Part shown: positions 1 to 6,604 of the stretch, piece after piece
Position numbering within the stretch: position 1 is the stretch's first letter
Layout: every line of letters begins with the position of its first letter
Source of the DNA: CAZXNF01 sp050741255
GTDB taxonomy: Bacteria > Pseudomonadota > Gammaproteobacteria > Burkholderiales > SG8-41
NCBI GenBank assembly: GCA_050741255.1
Contig: JBOIEQ010000190.1
Location: 1 to 7,567, forward strand
DNA: 7,567 nucleotides
Direction: 5' to 3'
The notes under the pieces: generated by a model
What the model saw: only the letters and a program-made list of their open reading frames with translations
What the model was told of the DNA's origin: nothing
The model's database searches: none
Made by a program: the position numbers and the translations under genes

Positions 1-1
1 C

Positions 2-241
2 TCCGGAGACGCGCCGAAGCAGATCCTGGTGCCGAGCCGCGCCGTGTTTTTCTCCGACGGGCGGAATTACGCGTTCACGGATGAGGGCGGGGGCCGTTTC
101 GTGCGCCGCGAGATCAAGGTCGGCGACACCGACCGCGACCTCGTCCACGTGCGCGAGGGCCTGAATGACGGGCAGCGCGTCGTGATCGACGGCGTCCTGG
201 CGCTGCAGCAGATCGTCGCGCCGCGTCGCGTGAAGAATTAA
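2..241 (+). CDS. RND efflux periplasmic adaptor (HlyD/CzcB-type), C-terminal fragment
   Basis: The frame is open from the left edge and ends at a TAA at 239-241, so only the last 79 residues are visible and the true start lies upstream. The fragment has the layout of the membrane-proximal domain of CzcB/CusB/MdtA-type adaptors: a 'VPSRAVF' strand near the beginning, a 'RREIKVG' strand, then 'REGLNDGQRVVIDG' and a final 'ALQQIV' segment. In this family the adaptor is a periplasmic, usually lipid-anchored or membrane-anchored protein that bridges the inner-membrane RND pump and an outer-membrane channel. The permease gene begins six bases after the stop, which supports co-transcription and a shared job in metal efflux. 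The substrate cannot be read from this fragment. A GTG at 29 could be called as a start, but it lies inside conserved domain sequence and is very unlikely to be the real one. Confidence 0.85.
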   Translation, partial: SGDAPKQILVPSRAVFFSDGRNYAFTDEGGGRFVRREIKVGDTDRDLVHVREGLNDGQRVVIDGVLALQQIVAPRRVKN

Positions 242-247
242 ATCGCG

Positions 248-3200
248 ATGATCAAGCGCATCGTCGCCTTCGCGCTCGAGCAGCCGCTGTTCGTGCTGAT
301 CGCGACCGCGCTGTTCATCGGCGCGGGTGTCACCGCGTTCAAGCGCCTGCCGGTCGAAGCCTTCCCCGACGTCACCGACACCCAGGTGACCGTCATCACT
401 CTGTTCCCGGGACAGGCGGCGGAGGAAGTCGAGCGCCAGGTGACCTTCCCGGTGGAAGTGGCGCTGGCGGGGTTGCCCAACGCCATCCGCATGTTTTCGC
501 ATACCCAGTTCGGCCTGTCCTTCGTCATCCTGACCTTCGACGACAAGGCGGATGCCTATTTCGCGCGTCAGCAGGTAACCGAGCGCCTGCGTGACGTCGA
601 GCTTCCCCCCAATGTGCAACCACGCCTGGCGCCGATGTCGACGGCGATCGGCGAGGTCTACCGCTACCGGGTGAAGGGTTCGGGTCAGCAGGATCTGCGC
701 GAACTGCGATCCCTCCAGGACTGGGTCATCGAACGCCAGTTGCGCCTGATCCCGGGGGTCGCGGAAGTGGTGCCGCTCGGCGGCTACATCAAGCAGTACG
801 AGGTCAGCCCCGATCTCGCCAAGCTCAAGTACTACGACATCAGCCTGCAACAGCTGTTCGGCGCACTCGAGCGCGCCAGCACCAATGCCGGCGGCGGCTA
901 CGTGGAGCAGGGCACCCAGCAGTTTCTGATCCGGGGCCTCGGCCTGCTGCGCGCGCCGAACGAGATCCTCGACGTGGTGGTGGCCGAACGCAAGGGCTCG
1001 CCGGTGCTGGTGCGCCACATCGCCAGCCTGTCCGTGGGCGCGGTGCCGCGGCAGGGCGTGATCGGCCAGGATGAGGATCCGGACGTCGTGACCGGCACCG
1101 TGCTGATGCGGCGCGGCGAAAGCCCGGCGGTCGTGCTGGCCGCGATCAAGGAAAAGGTCGCGCTGCTCAACGAACGCATGCTGCCGAAGGGCGTCGAGAT
1201 CGTGCCGTACTACGACCGCACCTGGCTCCTCGACAAGACGCTGAAGACGGTGTTCAAGAACCTGGCCGAAGGCGCGTTCCTGGTCACGCTCATCCTGCTG
1301 ATCTTCCTCGGCAACCTGCGCGCCGCGCTGATCGTGGCGGCCCTCATCCCGCTGTCGCTGCTCGGCACCTTTCTCGGTCTCACCTTCCTGGGCGTGCCGG
1401 CGAACCTGCTGTCGCTGGGAGCGATGGACTTCGGCATCATCGTCGACGGCGCGGTGATCGTCGTCGAGAACGTGTTCAGGCGACTCTCGGAGAATCCGGG
1501 CGCGGTGAGGATGCGCGACCGCCTGCGGGTGGTCCTGGACGCGACCACCGAGGTCGGCCGGCCCACGCTGTTCTCGATGCTGATCATCATCGCGGCGCAC
1601 ATCCCGATCTTCACGCTGGAGCGTCACGAAGGGCGCATCTTCGCGCCGATGGCCTACTCGGTGGTGTCCGCGCTGGCGGTCTCGCTGGCGTTTTCACTCA
1701 CACTGGTGCCGCTCGCCTGCCTGTGGCTGCTGCGCAAGAAGCTGCCCGCGCACGACAACGCGGTCGTGCAGCGCATTTCGGCGGTCTACAAGCCGGCCCT
1801 GTTGTGGGCGCTCGCCCACAAGCGCATCGTGGTGGGCACCTCGGTGGCGGCGCTGGCGGTGAGCCTTGCCGTCGTGCCGCGCCTGGGCACCGAATTCCTG
1901 CCGGAGATCAACGAAGGGTCGATCTGGCTCAACGTCCCGCTCGATCCGAGCATCTCGGTGACGGAGGCGTCGGCGCAGATGAAGCGCATCCGCGACGCGA
2001 TCGCCCATATCCCGGAAATCAACACCATCGTCTACAAGGCGGGGCGTCCGGAGGACGGCACCGATCCCAAGCTCGTCAGCATGGCGGAGTTCCTGATCGA
2101 CCTGAAGCCGGACAGCGAGTGGACGCGCAAGGTCTCCAAGGCCGAGGTCATCCAGGAGATGGACCGGGCGCTCGCCGCGCTGCCGGGCGTGCAGGCCAGC
2201 TTTTCGCAGCCGATCCGCGACAACATCCTCGAGTCCATTTCGCAGATCGACGGCCAGATCGTGGTCAAGATCTTCGGTCCCGATCTCGGGCAACTGCGCA
2301 CGACCGGGCGCGAGGTGCTCGCGGCCATTTCGGACGTGCCGGGAGTGGCGCGTGCCATGCTCGACCGCCAGGGCGAACTGCCGCAGGACCTGATCGAGAT
2401 CGACCGCGCGCAGGCGGCGCGCTACGGCCTGAACATCAACGACATCGCGGACGTCATCGAAACCGCGCTGGGCGGCCGCGAAGCAACGAACATCTGGGAA
2501 GGTTCGCGCCGCTTTGCCGTGGTGGTGCGCTTGAAGGAAGGCGAGCGCACGCTGTCCCAGATGCGCGACATCCTGCTGACGACGCCGGGCGGCGCCTTCA
2601 TCCCGCTGTCGACGGTCGCCACCTTCAGGACCGCCGGCGGCAGCATGAACATTTCCCGCGAAAACGGCGGACGCGTGGTCGCCATCGGCGTGTTCATCCA
2701 GGACCGCGACATGGGCAGCGTGGTGGCCGACATGAAACGCGAGGTGGCGAAAGACGTGAAGCTCCCGGAGGGCTACACCTTGAGCTGGTCGGGCGAGTTC
2801 GAGAACCAGGAGCGCGCGATGAAGCGCCTCTCCATCATCGTGCCGATCTCGATCCTGCTGATTTTCATCCTCCTGTTCGACGCCTTCAACTCGTTCAAGA
2901 GCGCACTGCTCATTCTCCTGAACATCCCGCTGGGCATGATCGGCGGCATTTTCGCCCTGTTCGTGACCGGCATCCCGCTGTCGGTGTCCGCCGCGATCGG
3001 TTTCATCGCCCTGTTCGGCCAGGCGGTGCTGAACGGCGTGGTGATGGTGAGTTACTTCAATCAGCTGAAGCGCGCCGGTGCGACGCCGGAGGAAGCCGTC
3101 GTCAAGGGCGCGCTGGACCGCCTGCGCGCGGTGCTGATGACAGGCCTGCTGGCCATGTTCGGGCTGATGCCGATGGCGCTCTCGCACGACATCGGCGCGG

Positions 3201-3343
3201 AAACCCAGAAACCGCTCGCGGTGGTGGTGATCGGCGGATTGATCTCGGCGACGATCCTGACGCTGATCGTGCTGCCCGTGCTGTATGTGCTGTTCGAGAG
3301 CCGCTACCGACACGGCCCCCACCACGGCCGCAGGCACGCGTGA
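248..3343 (+). CDS. czcA: Heavy-metal efflux RND permease, CzcA/CusA family
   Basis: This is a complete 1031-residue inner-membrane proton/metal antiporter, about the usual length for heavy-metal RND pumps. The first transmembrane helix is at about residues 8-30, followed by a periplasmic porter region with 'RLPVEAFPDVTD' and 'YFARQQVTERL'. Helices 2-6 span about 335-495, a second porter region about 545-860, and helices 8-12 about 861-1017. Helix 4 carries 'DFGIIVDGAVIVVEN' with D394, D400 and E407. Their spacing equals that of the proton-relay residues D402, D408 and E415 of Cupriavidus CzcA, which separates it from drug-type (HAE) pumps. Of the three CusA porter methionines, by my from-memory alignment only one (M612) is matched; the third aligns with E662. 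That favours divalent cations (Zn, Co, Cd, Ni) over Cu(I)/Ag(I), but the exact metal is inferred. The tail has four histidines in its last ten residues. The ATG at 248 has no strong Shine-Dalgarno, so translation is probably coupled to the adaptor gene ending at 241. Confidence 0.9.
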   Translation: MIKRIVAFALEQPLFVLIATALFIGAGVTAFKRLPVEAFPDVTDTQVTVITLFPGQAAEEVERQVTFPVEVALAGLPNAIRMFSHTQFGLSFVILTFDDKADAYFARQQVTERLRDVELPPNVQPRLAPMSTAIGEVYRYRVKGSGQQDLRELRSLQDWVIERQLRLIPGVAEVVPLGGYIKQYEVSPDLAKLKYYDISLQQLFGALERASTNAGGGYVEQGTQQFLIRGLGLLRAPNEILDVVVAERKGSPVLVRHIASLSVGAVPRQGVIGQDEDPDVVTGTVLMRRGESPAVVLAAIKEKVALLNERMLPKGVEIVPYYDRTWLLDKTLKTVFKNLAEGAFLVTLILLIFLGNLRAALIVAALIPLSLLGTFLGLTFLGVPANLLSLGAMDFGIIVDGAVIVVENVFRRLSENPGAVRMRDRLRVVLDATTEVGRPTLFSMLIIIAAHIPIFTLERHEGRIFAPMAYSVVSALAVSLAFSLTLVPLACLWLLRKKLPAHDNAVVQRISAVYKPALLWALAHKRIVVGTSVAALAVSLAVVPRLGTEFLPEINEGSIWLNVPLDPSISVTEASAQMKRIRDAIAHIPEINTIVYKAGRPEDGTDPKLVSMAEFLIDLKPDSEWTRKVSKAEVIQEMDRALAALPGVQASFSQPIRDNILESISQIDGQIVVKIFGPDLGQLRTTGREVLAAISDVPGVARAMLDRQGELPQDLIEIDRAQAARYGLNINDIADVIETALGGREATNIWEGSRRFAVVVRLKEGERTLSQMRDILLTTPGGAFIPLSTVATFRTAGGSMNISRENGGRVVAIGVFIQDRDMGSVVADMKREVAKDVKLPEGYTLSWSGEFENQERAMKRLSIIVPISILLIFILLFDAFNSFKSALLILLNIPLGMIGGIFALFVTGIPLSVSAAIGFIALFGQAVLNGVVMVSYFNQLKRAGATPEEAVVKGALDRLRAVLMTGLLAMFGLMPMALSHDIGAETQKPLAVVVIGGLISATILTLIVLPVLYVLFESRYRHGPHHGRRHA

Positions 3344-3437
3344 CAAATCAGCAGGTTGCGGCCGTAAGCTCCATGTAAGGCGGGGGCGATAAGTTCACAG
3401 GACAGCAGCAGTTGATGGCCGGTTGTTGGTTGCCGGC

Positions 3438-3457
3438 GATGGTTGATGGTTGATGGT
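3438..3457. repeat. Short tandem repeat, GATGGTT x ~2.9
   Basis: Two exact copies of the 7-base unit GATGGTT (3438-3444 and 3445-3451) are followed by GATGGT at 3452-3457. Related GTTGATGG and GGTTGTTGGTTG words lie just upstream (3411-3432), making this stretch G/T-rich and of low complexity. It lies in the 3' untranslated region after the efflux permease. It is most simply a slippage-prone repeat; no function is evident. Confidence 0.6.
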
Positions 3458-3481
3458 GATTCCTCCTCGGGGGCGCGGGTG

Positions 3482-3510
3482 TTCTGCAGGGGAGCTGAGA
3501 CCTTGCAGAA
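3482..3510 (+). other. Stem-loop upstream of the terminator
   Basis: TTCTGCA at 3482-3488 is the exact reverse complement of TGCAGAA at 3504-3510. The stem can be extended by GG (3489-3490) with CC (3501-3502) across a single bulged T, leaving a 10-base loop. It sits 15 bases before the intrinsic terminator. It could stabilise the 3' end of the efflux mRNA or belong to a small RNA. It has no T-run of its own, so it is not a terminator. Confidence 0.4.
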
Positions 3511-3525
3511 TCCGGCCCCTTTTGG

Positions 3526-3560
3526 CTCCGCTCCGTTAACCCGGAGCGGAGTTTTTCTTT
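3526..3560 (+). terminator. Intrinsic terminator after the metal-efflux operon
   Basis: A perfect 10-base-pair GC-rich stem (CTCCGCTCCG at 3526-3535 with CGGAGCGGAG at 3542-3551) encloses the 6-base loop TTAACC. TTTTTCTTT follows directly at 3552-3560, the classical rho-independent form for rightward transcription. On the minus strand the same stem is followed by CCAAAAGGGG with no U-tract, so it should work in one direction only. It lies between the convergent efflux permease and BT1-like transporter genes, and is the probable end of the adaptor-permease transcript. Confidence 0.9.
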
Positions 3561-3578
3561 GTGGGAGCGGCAGGCGCT

Positions 3579-5234
3579 CTAAGCGCTGCGGTAGCGCGTC
3601 AGCTTGACGAAGGCGATGGCCAAGAAAGGCAGGACCAGGCCGATGACCGTGGCGGTCACGAACAGGACGCCCAGCTCGCTATAGTCGGCTGGCATCGTGA
3701 TCGCGCCGGTGGCGCGGTCCTTCACTTCCCGCGTGACCGTGAAGAGGCCGTTCAGGTACTGGGTCCCGAGTTGCGAGGCCGACAGTGCGAGGTTGGTGAA
3801 GGAGGCCATCACCGCGAAGTAGGTCGCCTTCAGTTTCTCCGGCGCCGAGTTCGCGATCCAGGCCAGCATCGGAATCATCGCGATCTGTCCGAGCGGCGAC
3901 TCCAGTGCGGTGTCGATCAGCGCGATGAAACGCGCGTCCACCACGCCGCCCGTGTGCGCGGCGGTCCAGAGGTGCAGGCCGTAATACATGCCCAGGGTCG
4001 GCAGCGAGAGCAGGGTGCCCACGAGCGTGAGAAAGCCGACGATGTAGGCGATCGAGCGCTCCGCCATGAAGCGACGGAACAGGAACATGCCGAACAGCGT
4101 CAGGACCGAACCGATCAACGACAGCGTGGCGAGGAAGGACTGGTCAAATCCCAGGTCGTCGATCATCCACCAGGTCGCGCCGGCGCCCGGCCCGGGGATC
4201 GCGCGGAACACGAAGATCACCAGCGCCGTGCCGACCAGCGTGTTGCGTGCGGCGGGCTCCAGCTCGCGCGTGAGCTTTGCGATCATGAACAGCACGATCG
4301 CCATCGACGCCGTGAACACGATTTCCTGCGCGTAGGCGACCTTGCCGAGGCCGACGGAGAGCGAGACAGCGGCAAAGGCGAGGCCGCCGCCCAGAATCCA
4401 CCAGTTGACCGGCGGTCGTTCGGTGTGGACCGCGAGCACCGACCGCGCGGCCGCGGGGGCCATGCCGCCCGCGATGAGCTTGCGCAGTGCCCGGTGCTGC
4501 AGCCACAACCCCAGCGCGACGCCGGCGATCGAGACCACGGGGATGATGAGCGCGAGCCGGTAGATGCCGAGATAGGCCGCCGCTTTTTGCGCTTCCGGCA
4601 ACTGGCCCACGCCCTGCAGCAGGAACACGTTCAGGAGCGACACGATCACGGTGCCGCCAATGATGGCAACCCGGCCCAGCGTCTGCATGGTGGTATGCAT
4701 GCTGCGCCGCACCGCCGGATCGATCGGCTGGCCCGCGCCGTCCACGCGCGGCACCGCTTCCACCGTCATGGCGTCGGCCACCACGTCCTGCACCACGTAG
4801 CCGATGGGCGCGAGCAGCGCGGCGGCCACGTACCAGGTTTCAATCGGCGCAAGCGCGGCCATCGCGTCGGTGTGGCCGAGCAGGCCGATCATGATCGCGA
4901 GGCTGGCCGCGATCAGGCCGGCGCCGATGAACACGAGCGCGCCCTTCCAGCGCCACAGCAAGTCCACCAGGTGGCCCAGCGGCATCTTCAGCGCCCATGG
5001 CAATCCGGCCCAGAAGCCGAGCGCGGCAAGGAACTCCGCCGACAGGCCGAGGCGCTCCTTCACGTAGAACACGCCGACGATGCTGGTGAGTCCCGACACA
5101 CCGGCCGCGACATACACCATGAGCGGCGGCAGATAGGACCAGCGCATCTCGCGGCCGAGCGCGTAGAGGTTGCGGTCGAGCCAGCCGGCGAGCGTGCGCG
5201 CAGACGAGGCCGCTGAAACGGGAGAGGGGGTCAT
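3579..5234 (-). CDS. MFS transporter of the folate-biopterin (BT1/FBT)-like family
   Basis: This 551-residue integral inner-membrane protein has about 12-14 hydrophobic segments, the first at about residues 34-58 ('YLPPLMVYVAAGVSGLTSIV') and the last at about 520-543. Several blocks resemble the BT1 family: 'GYVVQDVVADAMTVEA' at 145-160 (D150, D154, E159), 'LGFDQSFLATLSLIGSV' at 361-377 leading into 'GMFLFRRF', and 'PEKLKATYFAVMASFTNLA' at 465-483, the position of the usual 'GT(L/Y)FA' helix. Known members move folates, pterins or related compounds by proton-linked transport, but most bacterial members have no proven substrate, so the cargo is open. The start is the first ATG after an in-frame stop upstream; no clear Shine-Dalgarno precedes it, and M30 before the first helix is an alternative. 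It stands alone, convergent with the efflux permease and divergent from pbpG. A generic MFS assignment is nearly certain; the BT1 assignment is likely. Confidence 0.8.
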   Translation of the reverse strand: MTPSPVSAASSARTLAGWLDRNLYALGREMRWSYLPPLMVYVAAGVSGLTSIVGVFYVKERLGLSAEFLAALGFWAGLPWALKMPLGHLVDLLWRWKGALVFIGAGLIAASLAIMIGLLGHTDAMAALAPIETWYVAAALLAPIGYVVQDVVADAMTVEAVPRVDGAGQPIDPAVRRSMHTTMQTLGRVAIIGGTVIVSLLNVFLLQGVGQLPEAQKAAAYLGIYRLALIIPVVSIAGVALGLWLQHRALRKLIAGGMAPAAARSVLAVHTERPPVNWWILGGGLAFAAVSLSVGLGKVAYAQEIVFTASMAIVLFMIAKLTRELEPAARNTLVGTALVIFVFRAIPGPGAGATWWMIDDLGFDQSFLATLSLIGSVLTLFGMFLFRRFMAERSIAYIVGFLTLVGTLLSLPTLGMYYGLHLWTAAHTGGVVDARFIALIDTALESPLGQIAMIPMLAWIANSAPEKLKATYFAVMASFTNLALSASQLGTQYLNGLFTVTREVKDRATGAITMPADYSELGVLFVTATVIGLVLPFLAIAFVKLTRYRSA

Positions 5235-5269
5235 GATGCGGGCGTGAAGATAGCAGAGGAAAGGACGGA

Positions 5270-5307
5270 GGACTCGGGACCGGGGGAATCCCCCTGGCCC
5301 TGAGTCC
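5270..5307. repeat. Long imperfect palindrome in the divergent intergenic region
   Basis: GGACTC (5270-5275) pairs with GAGTCC (5302-5307), and GGGGG (5282-5286) pairs with CCCCC (5290-5294) around the 3-base loop AAT. Between them CC/GG and GGG/CCT pair with one mismatch and one bulge, giving a nearly continuous stem of about 16 pairs. It lies upstream of both flanking genes, so it cannot terminate either. A TTTT at 5317-5320 follows ten bases later, too far for a standard terminator. It could be a dispersed REP-like element or a structured leader; its copy number in the genome would decide. Confidence 0.55.
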
Positions 5308-5315
5308 CCGATCCT

Positions 5316-5373
5316 GTTTTAACCTCATATTTACGTTGAGAATCTTTCCCTAACCCCCGAATTTTGTTATCTT
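5316..5373. promoter_or_regulatory. AT-rich island, probable promoter region for pbpG and perhaps the transporter
   Basis: This is the most AT-rich stretch of the gap between the divergent genes. For pbpG, a TATCTT at 5368-5373 is a plausible -10 box, though the matching -35 position (5345-5350, TTTCCC) is weak. A TTGAGA at 5336-5341 resembles a -35 box but has no good -10 at 17 bases (GAATTT). On the minus strand TAAATA-like words near 5328-5333 could serve the transporter. No operator of a known regulator is recognised. The assignment rests on composition and position more than on strong hexamers. Confidence 0.3.
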
Positions 5374-5448
5374 GCTGCCGGCGCCGCGCAAAAGCGCCCG
5401 ACCACGGCAAGACCGATAAAAACAGACCAGACACGAGACGGGCGAGGC

Positions 5449-6489
5449 ATGGCGGGAGCGGGCGCAGACAAGGCAAGACGCGGACTGGCGGCGATCATGG
5501 TCGCCCTGTTCTGCGCCGCCGGCCCCGCGGGCGCGGCCTCGGCGCCCACGAAAAAACCGTCCGCCGCCGCCAAGAAAACGGTCGCGAAAAAACCCGCGGC
5601 CAAAAAGCCCGGCGCGCAAAAACCGGCCCCCGCCTTCCGCCGGGCGGCGCCCGGGGCCGAGGTGGCTGATCCCACGGGAGTGCTGGCGCTCAAATCGTCG
5701 GCCGCGCTGGTGGTGGACCAGCACGACGGCCATACGCTGTACGGCAAGAACACCGAAACGGTGACGCCGATCGCCTCCATCACCAAGCTGATGACCGCGA
5801 TGGTGGTGCTCGACCGCGAACTGCCGCTCGACGAACTGGTGATGGTGGACGCGGCCGACATCGACACCGTCAAGAACACGCATTCGCGGCTGGCGCTCGG
5901 CACGCAGCTGACCCGCGCCGACCTGCTGCGCCTGGCGCTCATGGCCTCCGAGAACCGCGCCGCTGCCGCGCTCGGCCGCGCCTACCCCGGCGGCATCCAT
6001 GCTTTCGTGGCGGCGATGAACCACAAGGCCGCCGAGCTCGGCATGACCCGCACGCGCTACGCCGACTCGACCGGGCTGTCGAACGAGAACGTGTCCAGCG
6101 CCCAGGACCTCGTGCGCATGGTGCGCGCGGCCTACCGTTACCCGCTCATCCGCGAGTACACGACGCTGACCGAATATTGGGTCGAAGCCGCCAACGGCCG
6201 CAGTCTCCAGTTCCGCAATTCGAACGGGCTGGTGAAGAGTTCGGACTGGGCGATCGGCTTGTCGAAGACCGGCTACATCTCGGAGGCGGGACGCTGCCTC
6301 GTCATGCAGGCCGAGATCGCCTCGCGCCCAGTGATCATCGTGCTGCTGGATTCGTGGGGCAAGTACACCCGCATTGCCGACGCCAACCGCATCAAGAAGT
6401 GGATGGAAAGCGCGCCACCGGTCGCCGCGGGCGACGTGCCATCCCCGGCATCCAGGTCGGCGCACGCACGAAAGTCTCCGCCCGGCTAG
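5449..6489 (+). CDS. pbpG: D-alanyl-D-alanine endopeptidase (penicillin-binding protein 7)
   Basis: This 346-residue periplasmic serine peptidase of family S11 is expected to cleave D-Ala-meso-diaminopimelate cross-links during peptidoglycan remodelling. All three penicillin-binding motifs are present: SxxK as S110-I-T-K113 (nucleophile S110), SxN as S167-E-N169, and KTG at 273-275. The downstream block 'CLVMQAEI..RPVIIVLLDSWGKYTR' followed by 'DANRIKKWME' is typical of PBP7, and the large C-terminal domain of PBP5-type carboxypeptidases is absent. An N-terminal signal peptide (basic 'KARR', hydrophobic 13-25, cleavage near 'AGAA' at 27-30) is followed by a Lys/Ala/Pro-rich linker (about 32-60) with repeated 'KKP' units, not a usual part of E. 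coli PBP7. The start at 5449 keeps the basic n-region; M17 would remove it. Only a GAGG one base from the ATG resembles a ribosome site. The gene is monocistronic as far as visible, with no clear terminator after it. Confidence 0.92.
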   Translation: MAGAGADKARRGLAAIMVALFCAAGPAGAASAPTKKPSAAAKKTVAKKPAAKKPGAQKPAPAFRRAAPGAEVADPTGVLALKSSAALVVDQHDGHTLYGKNTETVTPIASITKLMTAMVVLDRELPLDELVMVDAADIDTVKNTHSRLALGTQLTRADLLRLALMASENRAAAALGRAYPGGIHAFVAAMNHKAAELGMTRTRYADSTGLSNENVSSAQDLVRMVRAAYRYPLIREYTTLTEYWVEAANGRSLQFRNSNGLVKSSDWAIGLSKTGYISEAGRCLVMQAEIASRPVIIVLLDSWGKYTRIADANRIKKWMESAPPVAAGDVPSPASRSAHARKSPPG

Positions 6490-6604
6490 AGCCTGTTATG
6501 GACCTAAGCGTGCGCGGCGTTGAGCCAAGAGGGCTCGGCTGCCAAGCGCGAGGAGGCCGCAGTGTCCTTCACTGCAAGGAAAAGCAACGACGCAGTCAGG
6601 TCAT
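6490..6604. mobile_element. Possible small palindromic insertion or recombination scar between pbpG and rhs
   Basis: Directly after the pbpG stop lies about 110 bases that encode nothing recognisable and are rich in short inverted repeats. ATGGACCT at 6498-6505 is matched in inverse orientation, with one base missing, by AGGTCAT at 6598-6604, so the segment has imperfect ends like a MITE-type element. Inside are GAGCC/GGCTC (6522-6526 with 6532-6536) and TCCTT/AAGGA (6565-6569 with 6576-6580). Rhs-like sequence starts immediately to the right. No transposase gene and no clear target-site duplication are seen, so this could also be the scar of an rhs rearrangement. The call is tentative. Confidence 0.3.

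Noticed and set aside
1694..3346. A 550-codon open frame antisense to the efflux permease
   Set aside because: It is rich in His, Arg, Asp and Gln as expected from the reverse reading of a GC-rich gene, has no recognisable domain, and lies opposite a fully conserved RND pump.
1723..3378. A 551-codon frame on the same strand as the permease, in another phase
   Set aside because: Arg/Gly/Ala/His-biased composition with no domain; it is an out-of-phase shadow of the czcA-like gene.
3484..3520. A CTGAGA word within a GGGGAGCTGAGACC context that recalls the TPP riboswitch
   Set aside because: The other conserved TPP elements (the CCTGATC-type core and closing GCG..AGGG arm) are absent, and it lies after the permease instead of ahead of a thiamine gene.
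3561..5216. A 551-codon plus-strand frame opposite the transporter, of the same length as the real gene
   Set aside because: Composition is dominated by Arg, His, Gln and Glu. The equal length comes from both frames being bounded near the same low-GC ends; the minus-strand protein has clear membrane helices and family motifs.
5350..6465. A 371-codon minus-strand frame opposite pbpG
   Set aside because: The plus strand encodes all three penicillin-binding motifs in order; the antisense product is Arg/Gly/His-rich with no domain.
6551..6564. A perfect AGGAGG followed five bases later by GTG, a possible start for a gene
   Set aside because: The GTG at 6562 is in a different phase from the Rhs frame and leads to a stop near 6771 through sequence with no recognisable domain; the match may belong to the small repeat-like segment.
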